Source of the DNA: Phenylobacterium sp.
GTDB taxonomy: Bacteria; Pseudomonadota; Alphaproteobacteria; Caulobacterales; Caulobacteraceae
DNA: 64,000 bases
Direction: 5' to 3'
NCBI RefSeq assembly: GCF_022402485.1
Contig: NZ_JAKRSA010000030.1
Location: 1 to 64,000 of the forward strand
Made by a program: the position numbers and the translations under genes. Positions 31,944 to 43,284 of the stretch are shown here, piece by piece. The notes below the pieces were generated by a model, which was not told where the DNA came from, searched no databases, and saw nothing but the letters and a program-made list of their open reading frames with translations. Within the stretch, counting starts at the first letter, position 1. Every line of letters begins with the position of its first letter.

Positions 31944-32990
31944 GTGAGCCCTGAACAGATCCGCCGCCGACTTCTTGCCTGGTATGACGCCCATGCCCGG
32001 GACCTGCCGTGGCGTGTCCCGCCGGCTGCGGGCCAGGGCGGGCTGCGCTCTGATCCCTACCGAGTCTGGCTCTCGGAGGTGATGCTGCAGCAGACCACCG
32101 TCCCCCACGCGGCCCCTTACTTCCTGAAGTTCACCGCCCGATGGCCCACCGTTTCGGATCTTGCGGCAGCCCCCGATGACGAGGTGATGGCCGCCTGGGC
32201 CGGGCTTGGCTACTACGCCCGGGCCCGTAACCTGTTAGCCTGCGCCAGGGCGGTGGCCCGCGACCATGGGGGGGTGTTTCCTGGCACGGAAGCGGCCCTG
32301 CGCGCCTTGCCAGGTCTTGGCCCTTACACAGCCGCAGCTGTGGCGGCGATTGCCTTCGATGAGGCGACCAATGTGGTCGATGGCAATGTCGAGCGGGTCA
32401 TGGCCCGGCTGTTTGCCGTGGAGACGCCGCTGCCGGCCGCAAAGCCGGAGCTGAAAGCCTTGGCCGGAGACCTTGTGCGTGAGGATCGACCGGGCGACTG
32501 GGCCCAGGCGCTGATGGACCTGGGGGCTACAATCTGCCGGCCCAAGTCGCCGCTATGTGATCGCTGTCCTGTGACGGAGGCCTGTGCTGGGCACGCCACG
32601 GGGGCTCCGGAAACCTATCCGCGCAAGACGGCCAAGGCTTCCAGGCCGCACCGACATGGGGTGGCCTACATCCTGACCCGCGCCGAAACGGTGGCCCTGG
32701 TGCGCCGGCCACCCAAGGGCTTGTTGGGGGGCATGCTTGGGCTGCCCACCAGCGACTGGCGGGCAGCACCCTGGTCAGATGCCGAGGCGAGGTCGGCGGC
32801 ACCGGTACAGGCCGACTGGCGCAGCGCTGGAGAGGTGGAGCACGTCTTCACGCACTTCTCCCTCACCCTCCGACTGCTGAGGGCTGAAGGGTCGGCGGAC
32901 GGTGTGATCTGGACCGATAGGCGCGATCTGGAGGCCCTGCCCAGCCTATTCCTGAAAGCCGCCCGCGCCGGGCTGTCGAACCTGCTTTAG
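31944..32990 (+). CDS. mutY: A/G-specific adenine glycosylase
   Basis: VSPEQIRRRLLAWYDAHARDLPWR, LSEVMLQQTTV, LPGLGPYTAAAVAAIAFDEATNVVDGNVERVMARLF, C-x6-C-x2-C-x5-C FeS motif. Confidence 0.96.
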   Translation: MSPEQIRRRLLAWYDAHARDLPWRVPPAAGQGGLRSDPYRVWLSEVMLQQTTVPHAAPYFLKFTARWPTVSDLAAAPDDEVMAAWAGLGYYARARNLLACARAVARDHGGVFPGTEAALRALPGLGPYTAAAVAAIAFDEATNVVDGNVERVMARLFAVETPLPAAKPELKALAGDLVREDRPGDWAQALMDLGATICRPKSPLCDRCPVTEACAGHATGAPETYPRKTAKASRPHRHGVAYILTRAETVALVRRPPKGLLGGMLGLPTSDWRAAPWSDAEARSAAPVQADWRSAGEVEHVFTHFSLTLRLLRAEGSADGVIWTDRRDLEALPSLFLKAARAGLSNLL

Positions 32991-32998
32991 GGGGTGCC

Positions 32999-34123
<1,125 letters not shown>

Positions 34124-34156
34124 CTATCGTAGTGAAGGGGCCGTTTCGAAACGTGG

Positions 34157-34171
34157 TGAACGAGGAATTAA
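34157..34171 (-). promoter_or_regulatory. Candidate CtrA box upstream of ccrM (TTAA-N7-TTCA)
   Basis: Minus strand reads TTAA-TTCCTCG-TTCA, one mismatch from the TTAA-N7-TTAA consensus. Confidence 0.5.
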
Positions 34172-34216
34172 GCCAAGCGCGTCCCATTGAGCCCGGTGAA
34201 CCTGGCCCTTCGGGGC

Positions 34217-34843
34217 TCATTCGCCCCGCAGCGCCTTCTGCACCGGCGCCCAGGTGGTGCGGTGAATCTCGCAGGGACCCAGGCGCGCCAGGGCGCTGAT
34301 ATGGGCTGGAGCGCCATAGCCCTTGTGGCCGGCAAAGCCATAGCCAGGGTAGCGGGCGTCCATCTCGATCATCAGCCGGTCGCGGGCCACCTTGGCCAGG
34401 ATCGAGGCTGCGGCGATGGACAGGGACTTGCCGTCCCCGCCCACCACTGTCCTGACCGGGCAGGGCAGTTGGAAAGGATAGTTGCCGTCCACCAGGGCGA
34501 AGGCTGGGGACACCCCAAGGCTCTCGACGGCGCGGCGCATGGCCAGACCTGCGGCATGCAGAATGTTGAGTTCGCTGATTTCGTCCACCGAGGCGAACCC
34601 GACTCCCCAGGCAATGGCTGAGGTCTTGATCTCGATTTCCAGACCCTCCCGGGCCCTGGCGGTCAGCTTCTTGGAGTCGTTCAGACCATGCGGAATACGC
34701 GCGGGGTCGAGGATCACGGCCCCGGCGCTCACAGGTCCCGCCCATGGGCCGCGGCCAGCCTCATCCACGCCACAGACCGGCGCGGGGCAGGCAGATTCCA
34801 GCAGGAGGTCCGGGGCTCTGAGGGCAGCCGTCTTGCGGGCCAT
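34217..34843 (-). CDS. rnhB: Ribonuclease HII
   Basis: [60 protein letters not shown]. Confidence 0.95.
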   Translation of the reverse strand: MARKTAALRAPDLLLESACPAPVCGVDEAGRGPWAGPVSAGAVILDPARIPHGLNDSKKLTARAREGLEIEIKTSAIAWGVGFASVDEISELNILHAAGLAMRRAVESLGVSPAFALVDGNYPFQLPCPVRTVVGGDGKSLSIAAASILAKVARDRLMIEMDARYPGYGFAGHKGYGAPAHISALARLGPCEIHRTTWAPVQKALRGE

Positions 34844-35433
34844 CAGGCGCTCATCGCCGCGACTTCGTCATGCCGGAAGCAGCCGGTGAGGTGGTCATTG
34901 ACCATGCCCACCGCCTGCATGAAGGCATAGACGATCACCGGACCGACGAACTTGTAGCCCTGGGCTTTCAGCGCCTTGGACACCTCCACCGCGAGCGGCG
35001 TCTGGGCCGGGACCTGACCGATCTCGGTCCACTGGTTCTGGATCGGTTTGCCGTCGGTGAAGGTCCAGAGAAAGCTCGACAGGTCCTGACCCTTCTTGCG
35101 CATGTCCAGATAGATCCGCGCGCTGGCGATCGCCGCATCGATCTTCGCGTTGGACCGGACAATGCCGGCGTCAGCCATCAGCCGGGCGCGATCAACCTCG
35201 CCGAAGCGGGCGACGATCTCAGGATCAAAGCCCGCAAAGGCCTCGCGGAACGCCTCGCGCTTGCGCAGGATGGTGATCCAGGAGAGTCCGGCCTGGAAGC
35301 CGTCCAGCACCAGCTTTTCCCACAGCGCGCGGGCGTCGTATTCCGGCACGCCCCAGTCGGTGTCGTGATAGGCCTCATACAGCGGGTCCCCCGCCATGCC
35401 CCGCCAGCCGCATCGAATCAGGTCGCTGCTCAT
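34843..35433 (-). CDS. tag: DNA-3-methyladenine glycosylase I
   Basis: [80 protein letters not shown]. Confidence 0.95.
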   Translation of the reverse strand: MSSDLIRCGWRGMAGDPLYEAYHDTDWGVPEYDARALWEKLVLDGFQAGLSWITILRKREAFREAFAGFDPEIVARFGEVDRARLMADAGIVRSNAKIDAAIASARIYLDMRKKGQDLSSFLWTFTDGKPIQNQWTEIGQVPAQTPLAVEVSKALKAQGYKFVGPVIVYAFMQAVGMVNDHLTGCFRHDEVAAMSA

Positions 35434-35478
35434 GGGCTGCAGTTTTGCGGCCGCAGCCCCCTGGGGCAAGCTCACCGC

Positions 35479-36303
35479 CTAGGGTTCGAGCGCCCGCTCA
35501 AACCAGTCTGGCCGCACGACCCGCACGGGGCGTCCGTCCACCGTCAGCTCAGCACCTGCGATCCGGTCCAGGCGCAGGGAGGCCATGGCCAGGCCCTTTG
35601 CGCCGCTCAGTACCTCGCCGGCTCGCAACTCGCCCGCCAGCACCTCGGCACCCGGGGGCGGCATCTCGCCCTCAAAGGTGATCGGAAGAAACCGCGTCTT
35701 CACCGTGCCCCGTCGCTTCATGCGCGAGGTGGTTTCCTGGCCGACAAAGCAGCCCTTCTTGAAGTCGATCCCGTTCAGCAGGTCGAAATTGGCCTCAATG
35801 GGATAGGTCTTCTCCACCCCCCAGTCGGCGGCGACCGGCACACCCAGGGCGTGGGCGAAGGCGACATAATCCGCTTCAGGTACTTCGGACGCGCCGTTTG
35901 GAGATGCCAAACCATAGCCCCTCCAGCCCAGGGCCGGCAGGCGGGGATCAGCCAGGCAGCCATCGCCTGGGGCGAGGTCCTCGCCGAACAGGGCTGCGAC
36001 CCCAGGCTCAATGGCGGTAATCGTCACCTTGGCCCGCAGGCGATAAATCATCAGCCGCTGCACAATCACGTCCCGGTGCTGGGCGGCCACATCCAGCCAG
36101 CAGCCCTCCGCCGTGCCGATCACGAACAGGTCGTAGAGCACCTTGCCCTGGGGGGTGAGCAGCGCGCCGAAGCGAATCTCCCCTTCGGCCAGGGTCTCGA
36201 CGTTCTGGCTGATCAGATTGTGCAGAAAGTCCCGCCAGTCGGCCCCGCCCAGGGCGATAAGGGCGCGGCTTTCCAGCCGGGCGTAGCTCAGGGTCTGGAC
36301 CAT
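35479..36303 (-). CDS. YgfZ/GcvT-like folate-binding protein
   Basis: LISQNVETLAEGEIRFGALLTPQGKVLYDLFVIG, GIDFKKGCFVGQETTSRMKRRGTVKTRFLPI. Confidence 0.93.
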   Translation of the reverse strand: MVQTLSYARLESRALIALGGADWRDFLHNLISQNVETLAEGEIRFGALLTPQGKVLYDLFVIGTAEGCWLDVAAQHRDVIVQRLMIYRLRAKVTITAIEPGVAALFGEDLAPGDGCLADPRLPALGWRGYGLASPNGASEVPEADYVAFAHALGVPVAADWGVEKTYPIEANFDLLNGIDFKKGCFVGQETTSRMKRRGTVKTRFLPITFEGEMPPPGAEVLAGELRAGEVLSGAKGLAMASLRLDRIAGAELTVDGRPVRVVRPDWFERALEP

Positions 36304-36364
36304 GTCGCTCCACTTAGGATCGAGGCGGCTCGCGCGCCAGCCAAGGGACATCTATAACAAGTCC

Positions 36365-37354
36365 ATGACGCAAGGGTCGTTTCCCATTCTGTTCATCACC
36401 ACGCCCCGGATCGGGGATGCGGTGCTGTCCTCGGGGCTGATGGCCAAGCTGCGCGACGAGATCCCCCATGCGCGCTTCACCATTGTCGCGGGCCCGGCGA
36501 GCGCGCCGCTGTTTGCCGATGTGCCTGGGCTCGATGAGATCCTCACCCTGCCGAACCCGGACCGCCCCGCCCACTGGCTTTCCCTGTGGCGCCGGGTCCG
36601 ACGCCGCCGGTGGGGGCTGGTGGTCGACCTGCGGGGCTCGGCCATGGCCAGCTTCGTGCGCACCCGACGTCGGGCGATCCTGAAACCCCAGGCCGGGCCT
36701 GCAGTGCATAAGGTCATCGAAGCCGCGCGTTTGCTGAAGCTGGAGGATGATCCCCCCGCCCCGCATATCTTTCTCTCCCCCGAGACGGAGGCCGCGGCGC
36801 TATCCCTGACCGAAGGCGAGGGACCGATCCTGGCGGTGGCCCCGGCGGCGAACTGGGTGGGCAAGACCTGGCCCCTGGAGCGGTTTGCTCAACTGGCCAT
36901 TCGACTGCTGGGCGAAGGCGGCGCGCTGCAAGGGGCGCGGCTGATGGTGCTGGGCGGCCAGGAGGACGCTGGGGTCGTTGCCTCCCTGCGCCATGTGGTC
37001 CCCAAGGCGAGGTTCATCGATCTGGTGGGCAAGGCCGACCTGCTGACCAGCTATGGCGCCCTCCGGCAGGCCAGGCTGTTCGTCGGCAATGACACGGGGC
37101 TGATGCATCTGGCCGCCGCTGCTGGCGTCCCGACCCTGGGACTGTTTGGCCCCTCCGATGAAACGCTCTACGGCCCCTGGGGATCCTTCACCCAGGTCGT
37201 GCGGGGCGGGCGAACCTTCGAGCAGATTCGAGCGCAGGATCCGGAGCTGAATCAGAGTTTCTGTCACATGATGGATCTGAGTGTCGATCATGTCGCTGGG
37301 TGCGCAGATCAGTTGCTCAAAGAGACTGAGCAAACCCATAAACGCGTCGTGTGA
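36365..37354 (+). CDS. Glycosyltransferase family 9 (heptosyltransferase-like)
   Basis: ILFITTPRIGDAVLSSGLMAKLRDEIPHARFTIV, FVGNDTGLMHLAAAAGVPTLGLFGPSDETLYGPWG. Confidence 0.9.
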   Translation: MTQGSFPILFITTPRIGDAVLSSGLMAKLRDEIPHARFTIVAGPASAPLFADVPGLDEILTLPNPDRPAHWLSLWRRVRRRRWGLVVDLRGSAMASFVRTRRRAILKPQAGPAVHKVIEAARLLKLEDDPPAPHIFLSPETEAAALSLTEGEGPILAVAPAANWVGKTWPLERFAQLAIRLLGEGGALQGARLMVLGGQEDAGVVASLRHVVPKARFIDLVGKADLLTSYGALRQARLFVGNDTGLMHLAAAAGVPTLGLFGPSDETLYGPWGSFTQVVRGGRTFEQIRAQDPELNQSFCHMMDLSVDHVAGCADQLLKETEQTHKRVV

Positions 37355-37476
37355 TCTCGCCTAACGCGGAGGGCAGGCGGCGTTCCGCACCCCGGACGAG
37401 CACCGTCTGGCCGACAAGGGCCAGCCGACGCGTTCACCCCCTTTCCAGGCACCGCCGCCCGCGTCCATAAAGTCGC

Positions 37477-39249
37477 ATGGACGCAGAGCTTCGCATCGAA
37501 ACCGCCCCTTTCCGTGACCCGCGCTATGCGCCGCGGCGACTGGAGGTGGAGCGTCGGCCCGACGGGAGCCTGGTGCTCGCCAATCCGACCCCTTTTTCCC
37601 AGGCCCTTCAGACCCCGCATGAAGCCCTGCGGCACTGGAGTCAGGCCGCGCCCGATCGTGTCTGGCTGGCCGAGCGTGAGGGTAAGGGATGGCGGACCCT
37701 GACCTATGGCCAGGCCTGGCAGGCGGTGACTCAGCTGGCCGGGGGGCTGGCGGCCCGAGGCCTGACCGGGCCCCGACCGATCCTGATCCTGGCCCACAAC
37801 GGCATCGATCACGCCCTGCTGATGTATGCGGCCATGAGCCAGGGTACGCCTGTGGCACCGGTGTCGCCGCAATATGGCCTGGCGGGCGCCAATCTGGCGC
37901 GGCTGACCCACGCCTGCGAGGTGCTGCGGCCCGCAGCCGTATTCACCGAGGACGCCAAGCTGTTTGCCACGGGCTTGTCAGCGGAGATCCTGGCTGGCCT
38001 GCCAGTGGTGTCGGTCCGTAATGGCGCGGACGGCCACGTCGACTTCAGCGATCTCTATGGGGCCCCTGTGGCCCCCACGGCCCGCCCGGACCACCATGCC
38101 AAGTACCTGCTGACCTCGGGCTCCACCGGCCTGCCCAAGGCGGTGATCATCACCCAGCAGGCGCTCGCCCTGAACTCGGCCCAGATCGCCGCCTGTTTCG
38201 AGGATGACGAGCCGCCGGTGATGGTCAATTCCGCCCCCTGGAGTCACAGCCTGGGTGCCAATTCGATCCTGCACATGGGCGCCACCCGGGGCGGCAGCGT
38301 CTATATCGACGCTGGACAGCCGACGGCGGCGCGGTTTGCCGAGACGGTGCGCAACCTGCGGGAGATTGCGCCCACCTATCACAACATGGTCCCGGCCGGC
38401 TGGATGCTGCTGGTGGATGAGCTGGAGAAGGACGAGGCCCTGGCCCGCACCTTCTTTTCCCGCCTTCGCCTCATGCAGTATGGCGGCGCCAGCCTTGGCC
38501 AGGACATCAGCGACCGCATCCAGGCCGTGGCGGTGCGCACCGTGGGCGAAAAGATCAGCTTCGCCAGCGGCTATGGCGCCACCGAGACTGGACCCACGGC
38601 CTGCAACGTCCACTGGCCCAATGACCGCATGGGCCTCATCGGCCTGCCGATCCCCGGCACGGCGGTGAAGCTGGTCCCGGTGGCCGGCAAGCTGGAATTC
38701 CGGGTCAAGGGGCCGCAGGTGAGCCCAGGCTATCTGGGGCGCCCTGAGCTTTCGGCCCAGGCCTTTGATGAGGACGGCTTCTACATCCTGGGGGACGCCG
38801 CAAAGCTGGTTGATCCCGAACGCCCGGAGCTTGGCCTGTCCTTCGACGGCCGGATTTCGGAGAACTTCAAGCTGGCCAGTGGCACCTTTGTCCCTGTGGG
38901 AGAGGTGCGGATCGCCGCCCTGTCGGCCATCGGCGGGGCGGTCTCCGATGCGGTGGTCTGCGGCGAGGGTCAGGCGGCGCTTGGCCTGATGTTCTATCCC
39001 GACCCCCGCCGGGCCCGCGCCGAGATCGAGGCTGCCGTCGCCCAAGGGCTGGTCGCCTACAATGCCCAGGCCCGTGGCGGTGGGCGGATCGCCCGGGCCC
39101 TGGTGCTGGCCGATGGGCCGGACGGTGCCTCAGGGGAAATCACCGACAAGGGCTATATCGCCCAGGCGCTCGCCCGCACCCGCCGCGCCGAGGCGCTGTC
39201 GCGTCTCTTCGCTGATCCCCCGCCCGCTGATGTGATGGTGTTTGACTGA
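37477..39249 (+). CDS. Feruloyl-CoA synthase-like AMP-dependent CoA ligase
   Basis: YLLTSGSTGLPKAVIITQQAL, SGYGATETGPTACNVHWPN, LGLSFDGRISENFKLASGTFVPVGEVR; closest in layout to feruloyl-CoA synthases. Confidence 0.8.
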   Translation: MDAELRIETAPFRDPRYAPRRLEVERRPDGSLVLANPTPFSQALQTPHEALRHWSQAAPDRVWLAEREGKGWRTLTYGQAWQAVTQLAGGLAARGLTGPRPILILAHNGIDHALLMYAAMSQGTPVAPVSPQYGLAGANLARLTHACEVLRPAAVFTEDAKLFATGLSAEILAGLPVVSVRNGADGHVDFSDLYGAPVAPTARPDHHAKYLLTSGSTGLPKAVIITQQALALNSAQIAACFEDDEPPVMVNSAPWSHSLGANSILHMGATRGGSVYIDAGQPTAARFAETVRNLREIAPTYHNMVPAGWMLLVDELEKDEALARTFFSRLRLMQYGGASLGQDISDRIQAVAVRTVGEKISFASGYGATETGPTACNVHWPNDRMGLIGLPIPGTAVKLVPVAGKLEFRVKGPQVSPGYLGRPELSAQAFDEDGFYILGDAAKLVDPERPELGLSFDGRISENFKLASGTFVPVGEVRIAALSAIGGAVSDAVVCGEGQAALGLMFYPDPRRARAEIEAAVAQGLVAYNAQARGGGRIARALVLADGPDGASGEITDKGYIAQALARTRRAEALSRLFADPPPADVMVFD

Positions 39250-40793
39250 TGAACGGCGCCGACGCCCTGATCGAGACCCTGTTGGCCAATGAGGTCGACG
39301 CGTGCTTCGCCAATCCTGGCACCAGCGAGATGCAGTTCGTGGCCGCCCTGGACGGCCAGCCGAAGATGCGGCCGGTGCTCTGCCTGTTCGAGGGCGTGGC
39401 CACGGGTGCCGCCGACGGCTTTGGCCGGATGGCCGATCGACCCGCCTGCACCCTGCTGCATCTGGGGCCTGGCTACGGCAATGGCCTGGCCAATCTGCAC
39501 AATGCCCGGCGGGCCTTCACGCCCCTGGTCAATGTGATCGGCGACCACGCCACCTATCACCGGCAATATGACGCGCCGCTCAATTCCGACATTCCGACTT
39601 TGGTGGGGCCAAACTCCCTGTGGGTGAAGTCGGCTGACGCCGCCGATGACGTGTCGGCTGTCGCAGCCGAGGCGGTTGCCGCCAGCTTCGGGCCCCCTGG
39701 TGGTCCCGTCAGCCTGATCCTGCCCGCCGACTCCGCCTGGACCGAGACGACCGTCGGGGCGGTAAAGGCGCGCAAGCCTGAACGGCTTCCCCCCACCGGT
39801 GAGGCCATCGAGGCTGCGGCCCGGGCGGTGCGCGCCGCCAAAAAGACCGTCCTGCTGATCGGCGGCCAGGCCTGCCGGGCCGAGGCCATGGTCCAGGCCG
39901 CCCGGCTTTCGGCCTATGGTGTACGGGTTCTGGCTGACACCTTCGTTGCCCGGCAGGTCCGGGGGGCGGGTCACTTCCAGCCGGGGCGGATGCAGTATTT
40001 CGGCGAAGCGGCCCTTGCCGATCTGGCCGGAACCGACCTCATGCTGCTGGCCGGGACCAGCCAGCCGGTGGCCTTCTTCGCCTATCCGGACCGCCCGAGC
40101 CTGCTGGTGCCGGATGGCTGTTCCCTGATGACCCTGGCCAGCCGGGGCGAGGACGCTGCGGCGGGCCTTAAGGCCCTGGCAGACGCCCTAGGCGCTCCAG
40201 CTTCCGGGCCAGCCCAGCCCCTGAAACGGCCGGAAGCCGCCCCCACCGGACCCATGACCCCCCAGGCTGCCGGCGTTTCCATCGCCCGGCACCTGCCGGA
40301 AGGTGCCATCATCTGCGACGACTCGGTGACCTCGGGCGGCGGGGCGGCCAGCCAAGCCGGCACGGCCGCCCCCCATGAGGTCCTGGCCCTGACCGGTGGG
40401 GCCATCGGCCAAGCGATCCCGCTGTCGATTGGCGCTGCCGTGGCCTGTCCTGATCGAAAGGTGCTGTCTCTGAACGGCGACGGGGCGGCGATGTACACCG
40501 TCCAGGGACTGTGGACGATCGCCCGGGAGAACCTGGACGTGACCGTGGTGGTGTTCGCCAACCACGCTTACCGGATCTTGGGCATCGAGCTGACCCGCAC
40601 CGGCGCGGGCGAGGCGGGGCCCTCGGCGGCCAAGCTGCTGGACCTGGGCGATCCCCGCATCGACTGGGTGTCCATGGCCAAGGCCATGGGCCTGCCGGCG
40701 GTGCGGTGCGAGACCGCCGAGTCCTTCGAGACCGCGTTCGCCGCCGCCATGCGCCAGACCGGTCCCATGTTCATCGAGGCGGCGATCGGCTGA
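39249..40793 (+). CDS. Thiamine-diphosphate-dependent enzyme (acetolactate synthase large subunit / benzoylformate decarboxylase-like)
   Basis: CFANPGTSEMQFVAALD, FEGVATGAADGFGRMADRPA, LTGGAIGQAIPLSIGAAVACPDRKVLSLNGDGAAMYTVQGLWTIAREN. Confidence 0.88.
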   Translation: MNGADALIETLLANEVDACFANPGTSEMQFVAALDGQPKMRPVLCLFEGVATGAADGFGRMADRPACTLLHLGPGYGNGLANLHNARRAFTPLVNVIGDHATYHRQYDAPLNSDIPTLVGPNSLWVKSADAADDVSAVAAEAVAASFGPPGGPVSLILPADSAWTETTVGAVKARKPERLPPTGEAIEAAARAVRAAKKTVLLIGGQACRAEAMVQAARLSAYGVRVLADTFVARQVRGAGHFQPGRMQYFGEAALADLAGTDLMLLAGTSQPVAFFAYPDRPSLLVPDGCSLMTLASRGEDAAAGLKALADALGAPASGPAQPLKRPEAAPTGPMTPQAAGVSIARHLPEGAIICDDSVTSGGGAASQAGTAAPHEVLALTGGAIGQAIPLSIGAAVACPDRKVLSLNGDGAAMYTVQGLWTIARENLDVTVVVFANHAYRILGIELTRTGAGEAGPSAAKLLDLGDPRIDWVSMAKAMGLPAVRCETAESFETAFAAAMRQTGPMFIEAAIG

Positions 40794-40827
40794 CCGTTCA
40801 GGCCGTTTCACGCTCCCGCAATGCAAA

Positions 40828-40860
40828 GGGCCCGCAGCTTGTGCTGCGGGCCCTCTTTCT
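40828..40860. terminator. Bidirectional Rho-independent terminator
   Basis: GGGCCCGCAGC-TTGT-GCTGCGGGCCC followed by TCTTTCTT; AAA on the other side; between convergent genes. Confidence 0.88.
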
Positions 40861-40878
40861 TAGGTCGGGTCTAACCGA

Positions 40879-42210
40879 TCAGCTGTTTCCGGGCAGCTTG
40901 CAGCCGCCGGCGATCCCCTTGGCGAAGGCGCAGCCAATGGCTTCCACCGAGCTGATGGGGTCTTGCTTGTACTGGATCATGTAGCCAGCCAGACCGTCGG
41001 CGCAGGCGACCTCGATATAGGCCGATCCGTCGGCGGTCTTGCCCAGGTACCGCTGAGCCGAGACCACGCAGCTGTCGCGGCCGTGCTTCTTCAGGTCAGC
41101 GGTCAGGGTGAGATAGGCGCTGCTTTCGGGGTTCAGGCCGCAGCGATAACCGACAATCGGCGCATAGGCGCAGTTGTGGATGGTGCTCTTATTGAGTTCA
41201 AAGACACCAACGCCGCCCGGCTTGCCGCCTTGGCAGACCAGTTCCACCACGTCCTTGGCGCCCTGAGCCGGGAACACTGCGTACTTTTCAACGTCGCAGT
41301 CGAAGCCAGCGGCCTTGGACAGGCGGGTGTAGAGCGCGGCCTGCTCGGTGGCCGCTTCACGGGCGTCGGTCAGGGTGCAACCGCCGAGGACGCCCAGGGC
41401 GCGGGCGCAGTCCCAGGAGTCCGCCAGCTGACCTGCGGTGCTGACCTTGTAGATGTAACCCTTGCCGTCCTCACAGGCGGCTTCGAAATAGGTGCTGCCA
41501 TCAGTGGTGGCGCCCACAAAGCGGCGTTGGGTGATCGCGCAGCTCTTGGCGTCAGCCGCAGCCATCTGGTCGACGACTTGCAACCGCGAGGCCGCATCGC
41601 CCAGTTCGCAACGGATGTTGGTGTCAGCCTGGTCGTAGATCAGGCAGTTGGTGGCATCGACCGTAGCGTCGGGGGTGGCCGGATTGCTGGTGTTCAGGAT
41701 GTAGCCCGAAGCACCGCCCTCGCAGGCGACTTCGAAGAAGCTGTTGGTCGCGCTGCGGCCAATGAAGCGGCTGTTGATGATGGGGCAGGTGACCCCGTCC
41801 TTGGCGGCGAGCTTGGCCAGTTCGGCCTGGGGGTTCTGGTTGCCGGGCAGCTGGCAGGCCAGGGCTGAAGGCTTGCCGTCTTCGGTGGGGGCCGACGCTT
41901 CAAGACAGGTATAGGCGCTGGTGGCGCCGCCAGCCACGGCCTCGATCGCAAAGCCCATGCCCTCCTGGCAGTCGACCTCGTAATAGGAGGTGGAGGTCTT
42001 GGCCCGGCGGTTCTCGTTCTTGCCGATCAGGCGGGCATCAACGACCTGACAGTTCAAGCCGGCGGCCGCCACCACGGCGGGGGCCTCGGCCATGCCCTGG
42101 GTGCGGGCCTTCTCAGTGACACCGGCGTCGCGGGACTGCGACATCACAGCGGCCGGCGCCAGGGCGACCAGGGCCAGGGCTGCGGCGAGCCCGATTGTCT
42201 TGCGCCTCAT
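40879..42210 (-). CDS. Secreted cysteine-repeat protein (five degenerate 4-Cys repeats)
   Basis: Signal peptide; repeats such as SCAITQRRFVGATTDGSTYFEAACEDGKGYIY, TCPIINSRFIGRSATNSFFEVACEGGASGYIL, SCVVSAQRYLGKTADGSAYIEVACADGLAGYMI. Confidence 0.85.
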   Translation of the reverse strand: MRRKTIGLAAALALVALAPAAVMSQSRDAGVTEKARTQGMAEAPAVVAAAGLNCQVVDARLIGKNENRRAKTSTSYYEVDCQEGMGFAIEAVAGGATSAYTCLEASAPTEDGKPSALACQLPGNQNPQAELAKLAAKDGVTCPIINSRFIGRSATNSFFEVACEGGASGYILNTSNPATPDATVDATNCLIYDQADTNIRCELGDAASRLQVVDQMAAADAKSCAITQRRFVGATTDGSTYFEAACEDGKGYIYKVSTAGQLADSWDCARALGVLGGCTLTDAREAATEQAALYTRLSKAAGFDCDVEKYAVFPAQGAKDVVELVCQGGKPGGVGVFELNKSTIHNCAYAPIVGYRCGLNPESSAYLTLTADLKKHGRDSCVVSAQRYLGKTADGSAYIEVACADGLAGYMIQYKQDPISSVEAIGCAFAKGIAGGCKLPGNS

Positions 42211-42498
42211 GATAAGCTCATCTCCTGGGGGTGGTTCCTCTGGGCGGAGATAAGACTCCGCGAACGATTGGGGTCAAGGTGGCGTCTTGCGACGACCAAA
42301 CTGTGGCGCCCGTCTTTTGCCCCTTGAACCGGCGCCTTTCGATAGCGTTCGCCGGCCTTTCGGGGTTTTCAGATCCTGCAGCGGGGACGATGAACGGGGG
42401 CTGACGGGGCTGAGCAAGCCTTCGGCGCCAGAACGCCGTCGACGCTCGCCCTGCGCCCGCCTAGAGTTTACCCAGTAAGATAAAATGAGAGGACCGAC

Positions 42499-43284
42499 AT
42501 GAACGCCCATGTCATCGCCGAAACGTCTGACGGGGTCCTGACCCTGACCCTGAACCGCCCGGAAAAGAAAAATGCCCTGACCCGGGCCATGTATCAGGCC
42601 CTGGGCGACGCCATCGACGGGGCGGAGTTCGACAAGGACGTCCGCTGCGTGCTGATCCAGGCCGAGGGCGACATGTTCACCGCCGGCAACGATCTGGCCG
42701 ACTTCGCCGCGGTCAATGCCGGCGAAGGCGCGGCCAACGACGCCCGTCGGGATGGCAACCCCCTGCTGGCGGCCCTGGCCCGGGCCAAGACCCCCCTGGT
42801 AGCTGCGGTCAATGGCCGCGCCGTCGGCGTCGGCGTCACCATGCTACTGCACTGCGACCTGGTCTATCTCACCGAGGACTCGGTTCTGACCACGCCCTTC
42901 GTCAATCTGGCCCTGGTGCCGGAAGCGGCTTCCAGCCTGACCCTGCCTGACCGAATCGGCCACGCCCGGGCCTTTTCCATGTTCGTGCTGGGTGAAGCCG
43001 TAGACGCCCAGAAGGCCCTGGCCTGGGGCATCGCCAATGAAGTCCTGCCCCGCTCAGAGCTCCGCGCCCGTGCCCGGGCTGCGGCTATGGCCGTCGCCGC
43101 CCGTCCGCCAGCCGCCGTCATCATCACCAAGGCCCTGATGCGCGACCCTGTGGCGCTCGCCGAACGCATGGACCGGGAGGGCGTGCACTTCTCCGATCAG
43201 CTGAAGTCGCCGGAAGCCAAGGAGGCCTTCGCCGCCTTCGCCGAAAAGCGGGCACCGGACTTCGCCAAGGTCGGTGGCCGGTGA
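42499..43284 (+). CDS. Enoyl-CoA hydratase/isomerase family protein
   Basis: LTLNRPEKKNALTRAMYQAL, AVNGRAVGVGVTMLLHCDLVYLTEDS. Confidence 0.92.
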   Translation: MNAHVIAETSDGVLTLTLNRPEKKNALTRAMYQALGDAIDGAEFDKDVRCVLIQAEGDMFTAGNDLADFAAVNAGEGAANDARRDGNPLLAALARAKTPLVAAVNGRAVGVGVTMLLHCDLVYLTEDSVLTTPFVNLALVPEAASSLTLPDRIGHARAFSMFVLGEAVDAQKALAWGIANEVLPRSELRARARAAAMAVAARPPAAVIITKALMRDPVALAERMDREGVHFSDQLKSPEAKEAFAAFAEKRAPDFAKVGGR

